A DNA stretch of 64,000 nucleotides from Trichormus_B sp936914905 (GCF_039871975.1 NZ_JBDPLL010000001.1), one strand, 5' to 3'. Positions 28,105 to 38,128 are shown, counted from the stretch's first letter. The notes: generated from the sequence alone by a model not told the origin. A program made the numbers and translations.

Positions 28105-29290
28105 TTAATTTTTTGCTTCTAAAATCAAAGTAGAATCTGCACTGCGTCCAAACTCTTCTTGTGCATCTTGTGCATATTGTAAATCTACTTCTACACCAGG
28201 CCAAAGGAATGTTATAGGAGTGACAGAACGGACTAAATAATGGAAACTATAGATTCCTGCTTGCAAATGATCTGCATAGGAAATAATCCTATCTTTATAT
28301 ATAGTTTTATATCCTAATCGCCAATTATCGGCTTTTGCTTGTAATGCTGGTTTAGCAGTTTGAAAACTTTCATCTACTGCTTTTCAATTTTCTAGTAATG
28401 GGTCTTTTATGACTAGATTATCTACTGGATGATCTGTGATTATTTCCAAACCAATATCATACACTTCTCCTGGTGCTAAAGTCCAAGGTTTATCAATAGC
28501 ATAGATTTCCATTTTGTGCAGAATTTCCTCTGCATTAACTTTGCTAATTTCTGGAGTTACTCACTCATAAACTTTTAAATTGTATCGGTTGATTTCCTTG
28601 TAAGTAATAACGGTAAGCAGCTAAATAATGTAAGTTACCTTTTCCAAATTTTTGCAACAGCAAATCATGACGACAACGGTGTAACTTATCCATTGGGATA
28701 TTTACCTGTAAGCTAGGATTTTGAGAACCATTAAATCTGGTATTTCCTAACTTTTTACCTGCTAATTTGACAGTATCTACAAAATTAGATGGTGTGGGTT
28801 GGAGTTGACTATATTCTGTTGAAGCTGTGAAACATTGGGCGTTATTACAAGTTTTATCCACGTACCATCCATGATGACGTAAATTCAACAGACTTTGAAA
28901 TAATTTATCAATGATTTCTGGTGGCGTTTTTTGGTCAATAAATAACCGTAATGCTTGGGACTCGGTTGTTGTCAATTCATCCAACTGCAACTTTGGGGTA
29001 AATTCAAGGTTGCTCTACGTCTAGTTGGTTTGGTAAAGCTGTAAAAGCACCATCAGCAATTTGTAGTTTTCTCAGTTGTTCTATGGCTAGGTTAGCTTGT
29101 TCTTGAGAATTGAATTCTGCAAATGTTTGATTATATTGTTGAGTGATATATTGCAAATTTGCAGCAATTAATAATTGACTCGCTGTCGGTTCGGCAAATG
29201 GTAAATTATTATATGCTGAAACTTGGTTTGCTGGTGCTTTAATTTCGTGAATTAAGGTACTAGCTAATTGAATTTCTAAACCTCCTATTT
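28105..29290 (-). pseudogene. Alpha-2-macroglobulin-family protein (YfaS-like), C-terminal relic
   Basis: Minus-strand translation: IQLASTLIHEIKAPANQVSA, YNNLPFAEPTASQLLIAANL, NLAIEQLRKLQIADGAFTAL, then frame 28990-28565 with LRLFIDQKTPPEIIDKLFQS, VDTVKLAGKKLG and HYLAAYRYYLQGN, then ISKVNAEEILHKMEIYAIDK, DIGLEIITDHPVDNLVI, SFHYLVRSVTPITFLWPGVE and FGRSADSTLILEA. This is the last quarter of a bacterial alpha-2-macroglobulin, a periplasmic protease trap. The bait region and the first 1,400 or so residues are missing. Several stops and frameshifts are present. Confidence 0.75.
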
Positions 29291-29397
29291 ATGGGAAGAT
29301 ATTTTTATCAACATTTAGGAAAATATTAGTTCTATCTCCCCTTAGAAAGGGGGAGAAAAGGGGGTATCAATCTCTATTAAACCTAATACTATTTAGG

Positions 29398-30735
29398 TGG
29401 ATATTCCTTCTAATTATGAGATTCCGGGGGCAAAATTATATAGCCCTACAGATTATACTAACAGTTTTCTCGATCCTGTACGGGTAAGAGTTGCTTTAGC
29501 AAATTCTTTAAATGTAAGTAGGTAGACACAAATAAACATAACTATGTAACAAAATGTAAATTACTTGAAACCCTTGGAATTGCTTGATTCCCCTTTGCTG
29601 CATTCGCTATGACATAGTCATAAATTTTTCCGCCCACCTACTGCGGTAAAGGTGTTAGAAACAGTTGGTGTACAAACTTTTTTAAATCGGTTGCATGAAT
29701 TGGAGTTCACACATCTCAATCAAAGTGCTGAATATTACGGTTTGGGTTTAACTTTGGGTAGTACTGAGGTGAGTTTATGGGAACTTGCAAGGGCTTATTT
29801 AACCATGGCCAGGTTGGGAAAAAGTATGCCATTGGTAACTATATTAAATAATTCCCCAGTCTCCAGTCTCAAGTCCCCAGTCCCTAACTGCATAAACTGG
29901 CAATTAATTATTGATATGTTGAGTGATCGCTATTTTTGGTGTAGATTCAGTATTAAACTGAACACAGTTCGTTGCTATTAACACTGGTACTCCTTCAAAT
30001 TACTGAGATACTTGGACTGTCAGCTTGACTACAGATTATACAGATTATACTGTGGCTACTTGGGTGGGTAACTTCAACGATGAACTAATGCGTCAAGTAT
30101 CTGGTGTTACCGAGGCTGCACCTTTATAGAACTGCATCATGTTACATCTGCATGAAAATCAACCACCTGCAGATTTTTCACCATCGAAAGGATTAGTGCA
30201 GTTACCCATCTGTGCTAATACAGGGTTAAAGCCTACACCTGATTGTAGTTCAGTAGTGCAGGAATATTTCTCCTTAGAAGATAAACTTGCCTAAGAAGAT
30301 AAACTTGCCTATGAAAATTCTGCTGATTTTCATGTATATCCTATGTATGATAAATTGTATGATGAATGGTTACCAAAATAGCCACAAGCAAATTTTTCAT
30401 CTGATGAGTTAAGGATTTTATTTCCCCATGACGGCGATTTATTTCTTCTTTCCTCCGGTGTTGAAGGACAGCAAAAACTAAAATTTAAAGTTGCTGGCAA
30501 TTCTCATCAGTCTATAGAGTGGTGGCTAAATGGCAGAAAGTTATCTGCACAATCAAATACACAATCAAACAATGAGATATTTTGGTAATTACGACCTGGA
30601 AGTTACACTCTGGAAGCCAGAAGCAGCAAGCTGCACCAGCAAATAAAATTTTAAGTCGAGGTAGGAAATATTCAACTAACAAGACAGGGTTTTTCTGTAG
30701 CCAATCCCACCATTTCTCCACATTCTGGAAATTGA
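29398..30735 (+). pseudogene. pbpC: Penicillin-binding protein 1C (PbpC) relic
   Basis: Plus-strand translation: DIPSNYEIPGAKLYSPTDYT, NSFLDPVRVRVALANSLNV, then after a MITE AVKVLETVGVQTFLNRLHEL, YYGLGLTLGSTEVSLWELAR, later TDYTVATWVGNFNDELMRQV, PICANTGLRPTPD-type text, and RILFPHDGDLFLLSSGVEGQ with SIEWWLNGRKLSAQSN. These are the transpeptidase and BiPBP_C domains of PBP1C. The transglycosylase domain and the SxxK region are missing and stops are frequent. PBP1C and alpha-2-macroglobulin normally work as neighbours; both are dead here. Confidence 0.75.
29517..29642. mobile_element. pbpC: MITE (AAGTAGG family, copy 3) inside the pbpC relic
   Basis: 126 bases begin AGTAGGTAGACACAAATAAA and end TTTCCGCCCACCTACT, giving inverted ends AGTAGGTRG. 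It separates the codons for NSLNV from AVKVLE, so removing it restores the pbpC frame. The left part matches the copies near 4329 and 6927. It encodes no protein. Confidence 0.7.
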
Positions 30736-30832
30736 TGAATTCTTTCAAAAGATAAAATCTTTCCTTCGGAATGTGGCTGACAAAATTTGATGTTCTAAAT
30801 TAGAACTGAGTTTTTCAGGAAGGTATCGAACC

Positions 30833-31006
30833 ATGACGAACACACAAAAAAACAAATCTGCTAGAAAGACAAAACAGTATTTTTCTCCTGTTGATATTGG
30901 GACTCCTAAAGTACCAGTCCGCAAACGCAAAGCGAAAAAGCAAGAACGTGAATCACTCAGTGACTGGGCGCGAGTTAACAAAATACAGGTGACAGGTGAC
31001 AAGTGA
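30833..31006 (+). CDS. Small basic protein of unknown function (57 aa)
   Basis: The frame from ATG 30833 gives MTNTQKNKSARKTKQYFSPV, then KVPVRKRKAKKQERESLSDW and ends in the GTGACAG heptamer repeat array (QVTGDK). AGGAAGG lies 15 bases upstream. It is rich in Lys and Arg and could bind nucleic acid, but I recognise no family. The C-terminal residues are encoded by the repeat, so the natural end may have been altered. Confidence 0.4.
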   Translation: MTNTQKNKSARKTKQYFSPVDIGTPKVPVRKRKAKKQERESLSDWARVNKIQVTGDK

Positions 31007-31030
31007 CAAGTGACAGGTAACAGGTGACAG
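30985..31030. repeat. STRR heptamer array (GTGACAG type)
   Basis: About six tandem copies of CAGGTGA/CAAGTGA variants. The same heptamer occurs at 38004-38025 and reversed near 32152-32169. Such short tandemly repeated sequences are characteristic of heterocystous cyanobacteria. Confidence 0.85.
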
Positions 31031-31128
31031 AAGAGAATTTAAGTTAAGAGGAAGACAGTACAGACCCAAAAATTGTTAAATTAAGTTAACAGTTAAGACT
31101 GTGCAATGTGCTTTAGCTTGAGTTAAAA

Positions 31129-32049
31129 ATGAAAGTAGTAATCACGGGAGCAACAGGATTTGTCGGTAGTCGTTTAGTAAAACGGCTGCAAGATGAAGGG
31201 AAGAGAGTCTTAGTGTTAAGCCGGAATACCAATTCTGCCCACAAGGTTTTTTCCTCTCAGGTTTTCCCAAATGTAGAAATTATGGGCTATACACCAGGTG
31301 TATCTGGTGCTTGGCAAGATACGATTGCTGGTTGTGATGGTGTGGTAAATTTGGCAGGAGAACCCATTGCAGAGGAACGTTGGACACCAGAACGCAAGCA
31401 AGCTATTCTCAACAGCCGCAAACTGGGTACACAAAAAATTGTGGAAGCTATAGCCAAGGCTAACCCTAAACCCACTGTGCTAGTCAACGCTTCAGCTATT
31501 GGCTATTATGGAACTAGTGAAACTGCTACTTTTGATGAAAATAGCCCTTCAGGTCAAGATTTTCTAGCCCAAGTTTGTCAAGAGTGGGAAGCAGAAGCAC
31601 AAAAGGTAACAGATGCTAATGTGCGCTTGGTAATTTTGCGCTTTGGTATTGTTTTGGGTCATGGTGGCGCTTTGGGTAAAATGATTACTCCCTTCAAACT
31701 TTTTGCAGGTGGTCCAATTGGTAGTGGTCGGCAATGGTTCTCTTGGATTCACATAGATGATATAGTTAATTTGATTCTGCAAGCTTTAACTAAGCCTAAT
31801 ATGCAAGGCACATATAATGCTACTGCGCCTAATCCTGTGCGTATGGCAGATTTAAGCACAACGATGGGACAAGTGATGAATCGTCCTTCTTGGTTGCCTG
31901 TTCCTTCTTTTGCTTTAGAAGCGATGTTGGGAGATGGGGCAATTATGGTTTTGGAGGGTCAAAAAGTTATCCCTCAACGCACTCAATCATCGGGTTTTCA
32001 GTATCAATATCCAAATTTGCAATCAGCATTAACGGAAATCTTTAATTAA
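31129..32049 (+). CDS. TIGR01777-family SDR epimerase (YfcH-like)
   Basis: This 306-residue soluble protein has an N-terminal Rossmann motif (VVITGATGFVGSRLVKRL, residues 3-20), the SDR region NASAIGYYGTS with an active-site Tyr, and a C-terminal DUF1731-like domain (YNATAPNPVRMADLSTTMG; MVLEGQKVIPQR). The family is named TIGR01777, related to E. coli YfcH; plant and cyanobacterial members are linked to plastid or cell division, though the reaction is not established. The frame is intact with ATG at 31129. Confidence 0.9.
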   Translation: MKVVITGATGFVGSRLVKRLQDEGKRVLVLSRNTNSAHKVFSSQVFPNVEIMGYTPGVSGAWQDTIAGCDGVVNLAGEPIAEERWTPERKQAILNSRKLGTQKIVEAIAKANPKPTVLVNASAIGYYGTSETATFDENSPSGQDFLAQVCQEWEAEAQKVTDANVRLVILRFGIVLGHGGALGKMITPFKLFAGGPIGSGRQWFSWIHIDDIVNLILQALTKPNMQGTYNATAPNPVRMADLSTTMGQVMNRPSWLPVPSFALEAMLGDGAIMVLEGQKVIPQRTQSSGFQYQYPNLQSALTEIFN

Positions 32050-32183
32050 TTTGTAATTCAATTTAGGATTTTAGATTGGTAATTGGTGATTGGTAATTGG
32101 TAATTGGTGATTAAATCATATTTCCTATTCCCTAATTCCCTATTCCCTCTTAACTGTCACCTGTCACCTTTCATCTGCTATAA

Positions 32184-32432
32184 CTAGTTTTTCATCAATT
32201 TCTTAGAAACCCAACTGGTAATTCCACTCACAAGCGCCCCAGCCATAAGGATGCCAATAGCTGGGTTAAATACAGGCATCCATAGTTTATGCCATAAATC
32301 TAAACCTAAATTGATTCCTGAAGCATTACCAGCAACAGCTACAGCAAACCAGATAAAACCTAAAATCACCAGGAAAACATCAGCAACTAAAATTAAGTTG
32401 AGCCAATTTAATAGTTTATCTTTCATGTCCAT
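32184..32432 (-). CDS. Small two-helix membrane protein (82 aa)
   Basis: Two hydrophobic segments (about residues 8-36, LNLILVADVFLVILGFIWFA, and 54-75, PAIGILMAGALVSGITSW) flank a short loop. The tail is basic (KKLMKN). I recognise it only as a conserved cyanobacterial hypothetical. The start may be ATG 32432 (MDMKDKLL) or the second Met two codons later. Confidence 0.7.
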   Translation of the reverse strand: MDMKDKLLNWLNLILVADVFLVILGFIWFAVAVAGNASGINLGLDLWHKLWMPVFNPAIGILMAGALVSGITSWVSKKLMKN

Positions 32433-32484
32433 TTGGTTTCCTTATCTTATCTATTAAGAAAGGGAATTATAGAAGATTAATTAT

Positions 32485-32515
32485 CATAATTCGTAATTAC
32501 AAATTACGAATTATG
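32485..32515. repeat. Perfect 14-bp inverted repeat
   Basis: CATAATTCGTAATT (32485-32498) and AATTACGAATTATG (32502-32515) are separated by three bases. It lies between two minus-strand genes. It lacks a T tract, so it looks more like an interspersed palindrome than a terminator. Confidence 0.8.
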
Positions 32516-32557
32516 AATTATGTATCCCTCAAGAAAGTTGGAGGGCACTATTACGAA

Positions 32558-32980
32558 TTATTCTTCAAATAGCCATTTTTTGACTTTAGCCAAACCTTGC
32601 CAATCGGGTTTTCTGGTTAATCCGTCTTCAATGCTCTTTTTAACTTCTTCTTCCCATTCTTTGTTGACGAAAATCAACTGCTGTGCACAATAAATGTGTT
32701 CGCGTAAACCCTTCTGACCGGTTTCTAACATGGCCAAGGCCAGATTAATTCTGGCTTGTGGGTCTTGTGGGTTTAATTTTATTGCTTTGTTTGCCGCTTT
32801 GTAAGCTAACTGGGCTTTGTTGTCGAGTAGATATAGCCAAGCTAGACAAATCCAAGCTGAACTGGCTTTGGGAGAGCGATCGCACACCTCTTTAAATACA
32901 GGGATGAGGCTTTCTGGTGATTCTCCGGCTTTATAGCGTTCTAAACCTGTATCAAAAAGTTCTTCAATTTTGGTAGTCAT
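32558..32980 (-). CDS. TPR-containing cyanobacterial protein (140 aa)
   Basis: Residues about 35-100 hold two TPR units (SSAWICLAWLYLLDNKAQLA; AANKAIKLNPQDPQARINLA). The C-terminal part (EEVKKSIEDGLTRKPDWQGL) is typical of a conserved cyanobacterial family without assigned function. No signal peptide. It lies upstream of the small membrane protein on the same strand with a palindrome between. Confidence 0.78.
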   Translation of the reverse strand: MTTKIEELFDTGLERYKAGESPESLIPVFKEVCDRSPKASSAWICLAWLYLLDNKAQLAYKAANKAIKLNPQDPQARINLALAMLETGQKGLREHIYCAQQLIFVNKEWEEEVKKSIEDGLTRKPDWQGLAKVKKWLFEE

Positions 32981-33025
32981 TAGTGATTAGTCATTAGTCA
33001 TTGGTCATTGTTCATTGGTCATTGG
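32981..33025. repeat. STRR heptamer array (ATTAGTC/ATTGGTC type)
   Basis: Tandem near-heptamers (cattagtgattagtcattag, tcattggtcattgttcattg) just upstream of the 140-aa TPR gene start. Non-coding. Confidence 0.75.
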
Positions 33026-33116
33026 GTGTAGGCTCTAGGCTCTAGGGAAAACGTAATTTATCACCTATTTCCTATTACCTATTGCCTTTTTCCGCTGACA
33101 TCTGACCATTGATATA

Positions 33117-33473
33117 TTACACTCCGAAGGATTTACCGCAACCGCAGGTTTGAGAAGCATTGGGGTTAGTGAATTGAAAACCCCCACCAATCATGGCATT
33201 GCTGTAATCTAGCATCAGTCCATAGAGATATAATAAGCTCTTGCGATCGCACACAATTTTGAACCCATCATAATCAAAAACTTCATCCTGTGGGGTGATC
33301 TTACTAATATCCTCAAAATCCATCATGTAAGACATGCCAGAACAACCACCTTGACGAACTCCCACCCGTAAACATAAGTCTTGGCCTTGACTGGCTTGGA
33401 GAGATTTTACCTGGCGCAATGCTGCTTCACTTAACAAAATGCCGCGTTCTTGAGTTTGAGTTGGCTGTGTCAT
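33117..33473 (-). CDS. A-type iron-sulfur carrier (IscA/SufA/ErpA family)
   Basis: A 118-residue cytosolic protein that carries and delivers Fe-S clusters. The three conserved cysteines are Cys44 (RQGGCSGMSYMM) and Cys110 and Cys112 (SQTCGCGKSFGV). The length is normal for the family. ATG 33473 is a natural start. It probably serves photosystem and ferredoxin Fe-S proteins together with the SUF system; which A-type subgroup (SufA or IscA) cannot be settled from sequence alone. Confidence 0.93.
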   Translation of the reverse strand: MTQPTQTQERGILLSEAALRQVKSLQASQGQDLCLRVGVRQGGCSGMSYMMDFEDISKITPQDEVFDYDGFKIVCDRKSLLYLYGLMLDYSNAMIGGGFQFTNPNASQTCGCGKSFGV

Positions 33474-33804
33474 CTGCTGTTTCCACTCCTGAATTATTTT
33501 AAATAATACCCTGTATATGCTGTTATTAGCTTTGGGGCTGCTCTTTGAATATTTTGTTCTATTCTAACTGCATTGATAGGTGTGACCTAAATTCTCAACA
33601 CTTTATCAACAGCAGCTAAGGATTTTTATTCTAGAATTGAGAGGTTCGGTGTATTGAGAGATGGGGTATATTTCCAGTTTCAGCCACAAGCAGTCTGAGC
33701 AGCAACCACTCTTAAGCTACAGCAGGGAAAATGTGTTTGATCCGAATTTTACCCATTCCCTACAGTTAACTTCTAAAATAGATTTTTTTTGATTAACTTA
33801 CTCT

Positions 33805-35439
33805 ATGACAAGTTTTAATCGCTCTACCAGTCGTCGTTTGAAGAAGTTACCCCAAATTCCTTCTATATGGGAGGGCGATCGCCGTCCGTTATCATCATCA
33901 CAGACCCAAACCAAAGACTCCCAAGAGTCCCAGGGGGAATGTATCTTATGGGTGGATGGCTCTCAAGGTCTTGTTAGAGCTATGGACATGGTATCTCCAG
34001 AACTCGGTCCAGAAGCCATAGTTCGCACCTTAATGCGAGCAATGGAGCATCCTCACAGTCCGGCTAAACCAGCTAGACCACAAAGAATTGTAGTCAGAGA
34101 TAGGGAAATCCAATTTTACCTGCGCGGGGTATTGCAAGATTTGGATATTGCGATTGACTATGTATCAGAATTACCTTTAATTCATGAACTGTTTCGTTCT
34201 TTTGCGGATATTATTGATAGCCAAATTCCCAATTTACCTCCACAGTATGCAGAGCTCCTCCACCAGAAGGCTTTTGCCACCTGGGAAGCAGCACCTTGGA
34301 ATTTTCTGGAAGAACAGCAAATTTTGTCCATAGAAATTAATACATGGGATGTAGGGACACTCTATGCTTCAGTAATGGGAATGCTGGGGATGGAGTATGG
34401 GATCTTGTTGTATCGCTCCGAGGATTCTCTCAAGCGTTTTCGCGCAGATGTGTTAAAGGATGATGAAGAATCAAATGAAGGTTTAGAAGAGGCTTTTCTG
34501 AAGCAAGACTGCTTATTTCTCACGTTTGAGCAAGTTGACGAAGATGAAGACGAAGATGAAGATTTAGCAGAATTACCGTTATCGGAAATTGAACCCACCT
34601 TTGGGAATATTCATCCCTTGGAAGGACTGCGATCAGTTTTGTATGAAGATGAAGCTTTAGTAATGTTTGTGTCTTTGGAAAGCCTGCTTCGCTTTATCCG
34701 AGATTACCGTCATCAGTTATATGAAGATGACTTCCCCTCCATCAATCGTCGTTATCGGATTTCTGTCCCAAATGCAGATGAAGCCACCAAATCAGTATCT
34801 GTAACTGTATCCACTATGCCCGAATTGGCAGCAGAGTTGGAAGAAATGGCAGGTTTTGATATCTCTGATCAAGACGAGTTTGATACTACAGAGTATCGGT
34901 CTTTGCGAGATGACCTCATCCCTGAAGATTCTTTTCTGAGCGTGGGTGTGATTTCTTGGGAAATGTTGAAGTCGCTACGTCAGGAAGTGAATTACCACAC
35001 AGGAGAGGAAATTGCGGAAGTTGGTGATGGTTTACCCGTGATTTTAATTCAAACTTCCCGTCCCAAAGCCAAAACTGTAATTGAAAATATTCAGGATGCT
35101 GGAGGATTGAACGCCATTTGCTTTAATCCAGGTGCAAATCCCTTGGATGGTGAACAATACGATTTAGGGCTGTTACAAACTGAAAATGGGGAACTGTTCT
35201 TGTTTGGGGAATTTTTAGATAATGACCCCATCCATGTGGAAGCCAGAAAAAAATGGACTCAGCGATGTAAAAATACCAATGGTTATTGCGGTGTGATTAT
35301 TGCTAAGGGATTAAGGGGAGCTTCACGTGGTAATCCACAGTTAAAAGACATGATGGCTCTGTTTGAAGCGCGATCGCTTTCTCCTCAAGATTTAGGTCTT
35401 GGTACACTCCAACTGATGCCTCAACTAGAATTTGAATAA
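33805..35439 (+). CDS. DUF6930-type cyanobacterial protein (544 aa)
   Basis: A long acidic soluble protein: MTSFNRSTSRRLKKLPQIPS, ECILWVDGSQGLVRAMDMVS, PQRIVVRDREIQFYLRGVLQ, LPLIHELFRSFADIIDSQIP, GTLYASVMGMLGMEYGILLY. It has an Asp/Glu stretch (VDEDEDEDEDLAEL, about 245-258). I recognise the N-terminal region as the DUF6930 family; its function is unknown. No signal peptide or membrane segment is seen. The frame is intact over 1.6 kb and contains HIP1 sites. Confidence 0.78.
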   Translation: MTSFNRSTSRRLKKLPQIPSIWEGDRRPLSSSQTQTKDSQESQGECILWVDGSQGLVRAMDMVSPELGPEAIVRTLMRAMEHPHSPAKPARPQRIVVRDREIQFYLRGVLQDLDIAIDYVSELPLIHELFRSFADIIDSQIPNLPPQYAELLHQKAFATWEAAPWNFLEEQQILSIEINTWDVGTLYASVMGMLGMEYGILLYRSEDSLKRFRADVLKDDEESNEGLEEAFLKQDCLFLTFEQVDEDEDEDEDLAELPLSEIEPTFGNIHPLEGLRSVLYEDEALVMFVSLESLLRFIRDYRHQLYEDDFPSINRRYRISVPNADEATKSVSVTVSTMPELAAELEEMAGFDISDQDEFDTTEYRSLRDDLIPEDSFLSVGVISWEMLKSLRQEVNYHTGEEIAEVGDGLPVILIQTSRPKAKTVIENIQDAGGLNAICFNPGANPLDGEQYDLGLLQTENGELFLFGEFLDNDPIHVEARKKWTQRCKNTNGYCGVIIAKGLRGASRGNPQLKDMMALFEARSLSPQDLGLGTLQLMPQLEFE

Positions 35440-36135
35440 TCACGCATGCTAGTTATTAACATGGAGAATATTAAACATTTTTCCTCTGATTTTTGTGAAT
35501 TACCTTCATCATAGTAGTGTTGTAGTCTGTGTAATTACCACAAACTAATATATATCTACTACATCAATACATTAGATTTATCTGTGGATTTCTACAATTA
35601 CATTAGAGGGTTTCTTGCTGCATAATTTTTTAAAAGAGAGTGATGTTAATCAAAAAAAATGATTGCCACAAAAACAATCCTCAATGCGATGAGCAGTGAA
35701 TTCTGCATATTGCGTTCACATGATTACCCATAATGAGGAGTAAAGCACAGACATCCAGATGAAGGGACGTAAAGAAAATTTACTTGAAGTAAATGAGAGA
35801 CTTAATCAGACAATCCAAAACTTAAAATCCAAAATGTTATTATCTAGGTTCTAGTAACTTAGAGTAGTAGATTGGTATTTTGATTTGGTATTTTGATCCT
35901 GCTTATATTCTAATATAAGTAATCCACCCTACTAAGTTTAGTAAGTTGATTACAGGAAAAAAGCTTTTTCTAGTCCTGTCCCCTTTGTTTCTACATTCTA
36001 CTTCAACAGATAATTTTTCTACAAAGAACTGTATTTATTTATGACCTTGCTATTTTCTGGAAGCTAACTCTGATATTATCATTTTTTCATTTTGTAGACC
36101 GATTCGTCTGAACCTATTAAAATACAGCAAATTGC
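35440..36135. other. Non-coding stretch, about 700 bases
   Basis: AT-rich, with no frame resembling a known protein. A short tandem (gattggtattttgatttggtattttgat, near 35871-35897) is present. It may hold the promoter for the RHH-crtQ region. Confidence 0.45.
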
Positions 36136-36309
36136 ATGATAATGACAAATAAAAAATGGGCTGTTAAACGTATAACTGTTAATCTAGCAACGCAAGAAGC
36201 GGAAAAACTAGAAAAATATTGTCACCAGACAGGTAGACCCGCTACTGATGTGATTCGAGAACTTATTAGAAGTTTACCCGTCACGGAAGAGGTGATAAGT
36301 GACAGGTGA
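36136..36309 (+). CDS. Small ribbon-helix-helix-like protein (57 aa)
   Basis: From ATG 36136 (or 36142) the frame reads MTNKKWAVKRITVNLATQEA, EKLEKYCHQTGRPATDVIRE, LIRSLPVTEEVI. The short basic beta-strand (KRITVNL) followed by two helices is the CopG/Arc-type DNA-binding fold. Such proteins are usually autorepressors or antitoxins. No toxin partner lies next to it; crtQ follows 256 bases downstream. The last codons (SDR) fall in a GTGACAG heptamer, so the C-terminus may have been altered. Confidence 0.6.
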   Translation: MIMTNKKWAVKRITVNLATQEAEKLEKYCHQTGRPATDVIRELIRSLPVTEEVISDR

Positions 36310-36397
36310 TAAAAAATGAATAAGGTTTAGGGTTTAGGGGCAACAGAGGAAAATAACTTAACTGAGGACTCAAGGTTAGGGTGCGAAAAATCCTAAT

Positions 36398-36478
36398 TTT
36401 GGGCATAGGGCATAGGGCATAGGGCATTAGAAAAATTTCTCCCCATCCTCCCCATCCTCCCCATCCTCAATCCCCAAT
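36398..36478. repeat. crtQ: STRR heptamer arrays upstream of crtQ
   Basis: Two adjacent arrays: GGGCATA repeated about four times (36401-36427) and CCCATCC(T) repeated (36441-36467). Non-coding, in the leader region of crtQ. Confidence 0.8.
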
Positions 36479-36564
36479 CAGCTACAAATTCTGACATTAA
36501 CTCAGTTACAATTTGTAAAGAAACTGATAGCACGGAGTGGCGTAAGCCATAAAGGAACTAGGGA

Positions 36565-38004
36565 ATGCGTGTTGCAATTGTAGGTGCGGGACTGGCTGGG
36601 CTGTCCACTGCTGTAGATTTAGTTGATGCGGGTTGTGAGGTACAAATTTTTGAATCTCGTCCGTTTGTTGGTGGTAAAGTCGGTAGTTGGGTAGATGGTG
36701 ATGGCAACCACATTGAAATGGGGTTGCACGTATTTTTTGGCTGCTACTACAATCTGTTTGAGTTGATGGAAAAGGTGGGAGCAGGTAAAAATTTACGTCT
36801 TAAGGAACATTCCCACACTTTTATCAACAAAGGTGGACGTACTGGGGCTTTAGATTTTCGTTTCATCACCGGTGCGCCTTTTAATGGCTTAAAAGCATTT
36901 TTCACCACTTCCCAACTTTCCCTACAGGATAAATTACAAAATGCGATCGCATTGGGAACTAGCCCCATTGTTCAGGGTTTAATAGACTTTGACGGGGCAA
37001 TGAAAAATATCCGCAATTTAGATAAAATTAGCTTTTCTGACTGGTTTTATCGTCATGGTGGCAGTAAAGGTAGCATCAAACGGATGTGGAATCCTATTGC
37101 CTATGCTCTCGGTTTTATCGACTGCGCTCATATTTCTGCCCGTTGTATGTTGACAATTTTCCAGTTTTTTGCAGTCAAAACTGAAGCTTCTATTCTGCGA
37201 ATGCTGGAAGGTTCACCTCACGAATATTTACACAAGCCAATTATTGAATATCTTGAAGCCAGAGGCACAAAAATATATACCCGTCGTCAAGTGCGGGAAA
37301 TTCAGTTTGCTGAATCAGAGGTAGAAACCCGTGTTACTGGTATCGTTGTTGCCCAAGGTGATACAGAAGAAATAATTACCGCTGACACTTACGTTTGTGC
37401 TTGTGATGTCCCAGGAATTCAGCGCGTTTTACCGCAAGCATGGCGGAAATGGTCAGAATTTGACAATATTTATAAACTTGATGCTGTCCCAGTGGCTACA
37501 GTGCAGCTACGGTTTAATGGTTGGGTAACGGAATTGGAAGATGAGGAAAAACGGAAACAGTTAAATCAGGCCGAAGGGATAGATAATTTGTTGTATACCG
37601 CCGATGCTGATTTTTCTTGTTTTGCTGATTTAGCTTTAACCAGTCCAGCAGATTATTATCGTCCTAGGGAGGGTTCATTGTTGCAACTGGTATTGACACC
37701 GGGAGATCCTTTTATTAAAGAAAGTAATCAAGCCATCGCACAGCATGTCCTCAAACAAGTCCATGAACTATTCCCATCGTCAAGAGAATTGAACATGACT
37801 TGGTACAGTGTAGTTAAACTAGCTCAATCCTTATATAGAGAAGCACCAGGAATGGACGCTTACCGTCCTGACCAAAAAACACCTATACCCAACTTCTTCC
37901 TAGCTGGTAGTTATACCCAGCAAGACTACATTGATAGCATGGAAGGTGCAACTATTTCTGGAAGACTTGCAGCTAAAGTGATTCTGGGAAGTTTGAATAA
38001 TTAG
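36565..38004 (+). CDS. crtQ: Zeta-carotene desaturase (CrtQ/ZDS type)
   Basis: This membrane-associated flavoenzyme converts zeta-carotene to lycopene via neurosporene. At 479 residues it is full length. The FAD motif is VAIVGAGLAGLSTAVDLVDA (residues 3-22), followed by FESRPFVGGKVGSW and GLHVFFGCYYNLFELM, typical of the plant-like ZDS clade. The C-terminal FAD-contact motif is FFLAGSYTQQDYIDSMEGA. ATG 36565 is the first good start. The next gene, an SRPBCC protein, lies 124 bases downstream on the same strand. A lycopene cyclase homologue (54.6 kb) acts at the next step. Confidence 0.95.
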   Translation: MRVAIVGAGLAGLSTAVDLVDAGCEVQIFESRPFVGGKVGSWVDGDGNHIEMGLHVFFGCYYNLFELMEKVGAGKNLRLKEHSHTFINKGGRTGALDFRFITGAPFNGLKAFFTTSQLSLQDKLQNAIALGTSPIVQGLIDFDGAMKNIRNLDKISFSDWFYRHGGSKGSIKRMWNPIAYALGFIDCAHISARCMLTIFQFFAVKTEASILRMLEGSPHEYLHKPIIEYLEARGTKIYTRRQVREIQFAESEVETRVTGIVVAQGDTEEIITADTYVCACDVPGIQRVLPQAWRKWSEFDNIYKLDAVPVATVQLRFNGWVTELEDEEKRKQLNQAEGIDNLLYTADADFSCFADLALTSPADYYRPREGSLLQLVLTPGDPFIKESNQAIAQHVLKQVHELFPSSRELNMTWYSVVKLAQSLYREAPGMDAYRPDQKTPIPNFFLAGSYTQQDYIDSMEGATISGRLAAKVILGSLNN

Positions 38005-38127
38005 GTGACAGGTGACAGGTGACAGTAAAGAGGGAATAGGGAATAGTGATTTAATCACCAATCAGCAATCACCAGTTACCAATCTAAAATCTAAAATCTA
38101 AAATCTGAAATCTGAAATCTGAAATCC
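38004..38127. repeat. Two STRR arrays between crtQ and the SRPBCC gene
   Basis: GGTGACA repeated three times just after the crtQ stop (38004-38025), then AATCTAA repeats changing into AATCTGA repeats (about 38081-38127), ending directly at the next ATG. Confidence 0.85.
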
Positions 38128-38128
38128 A

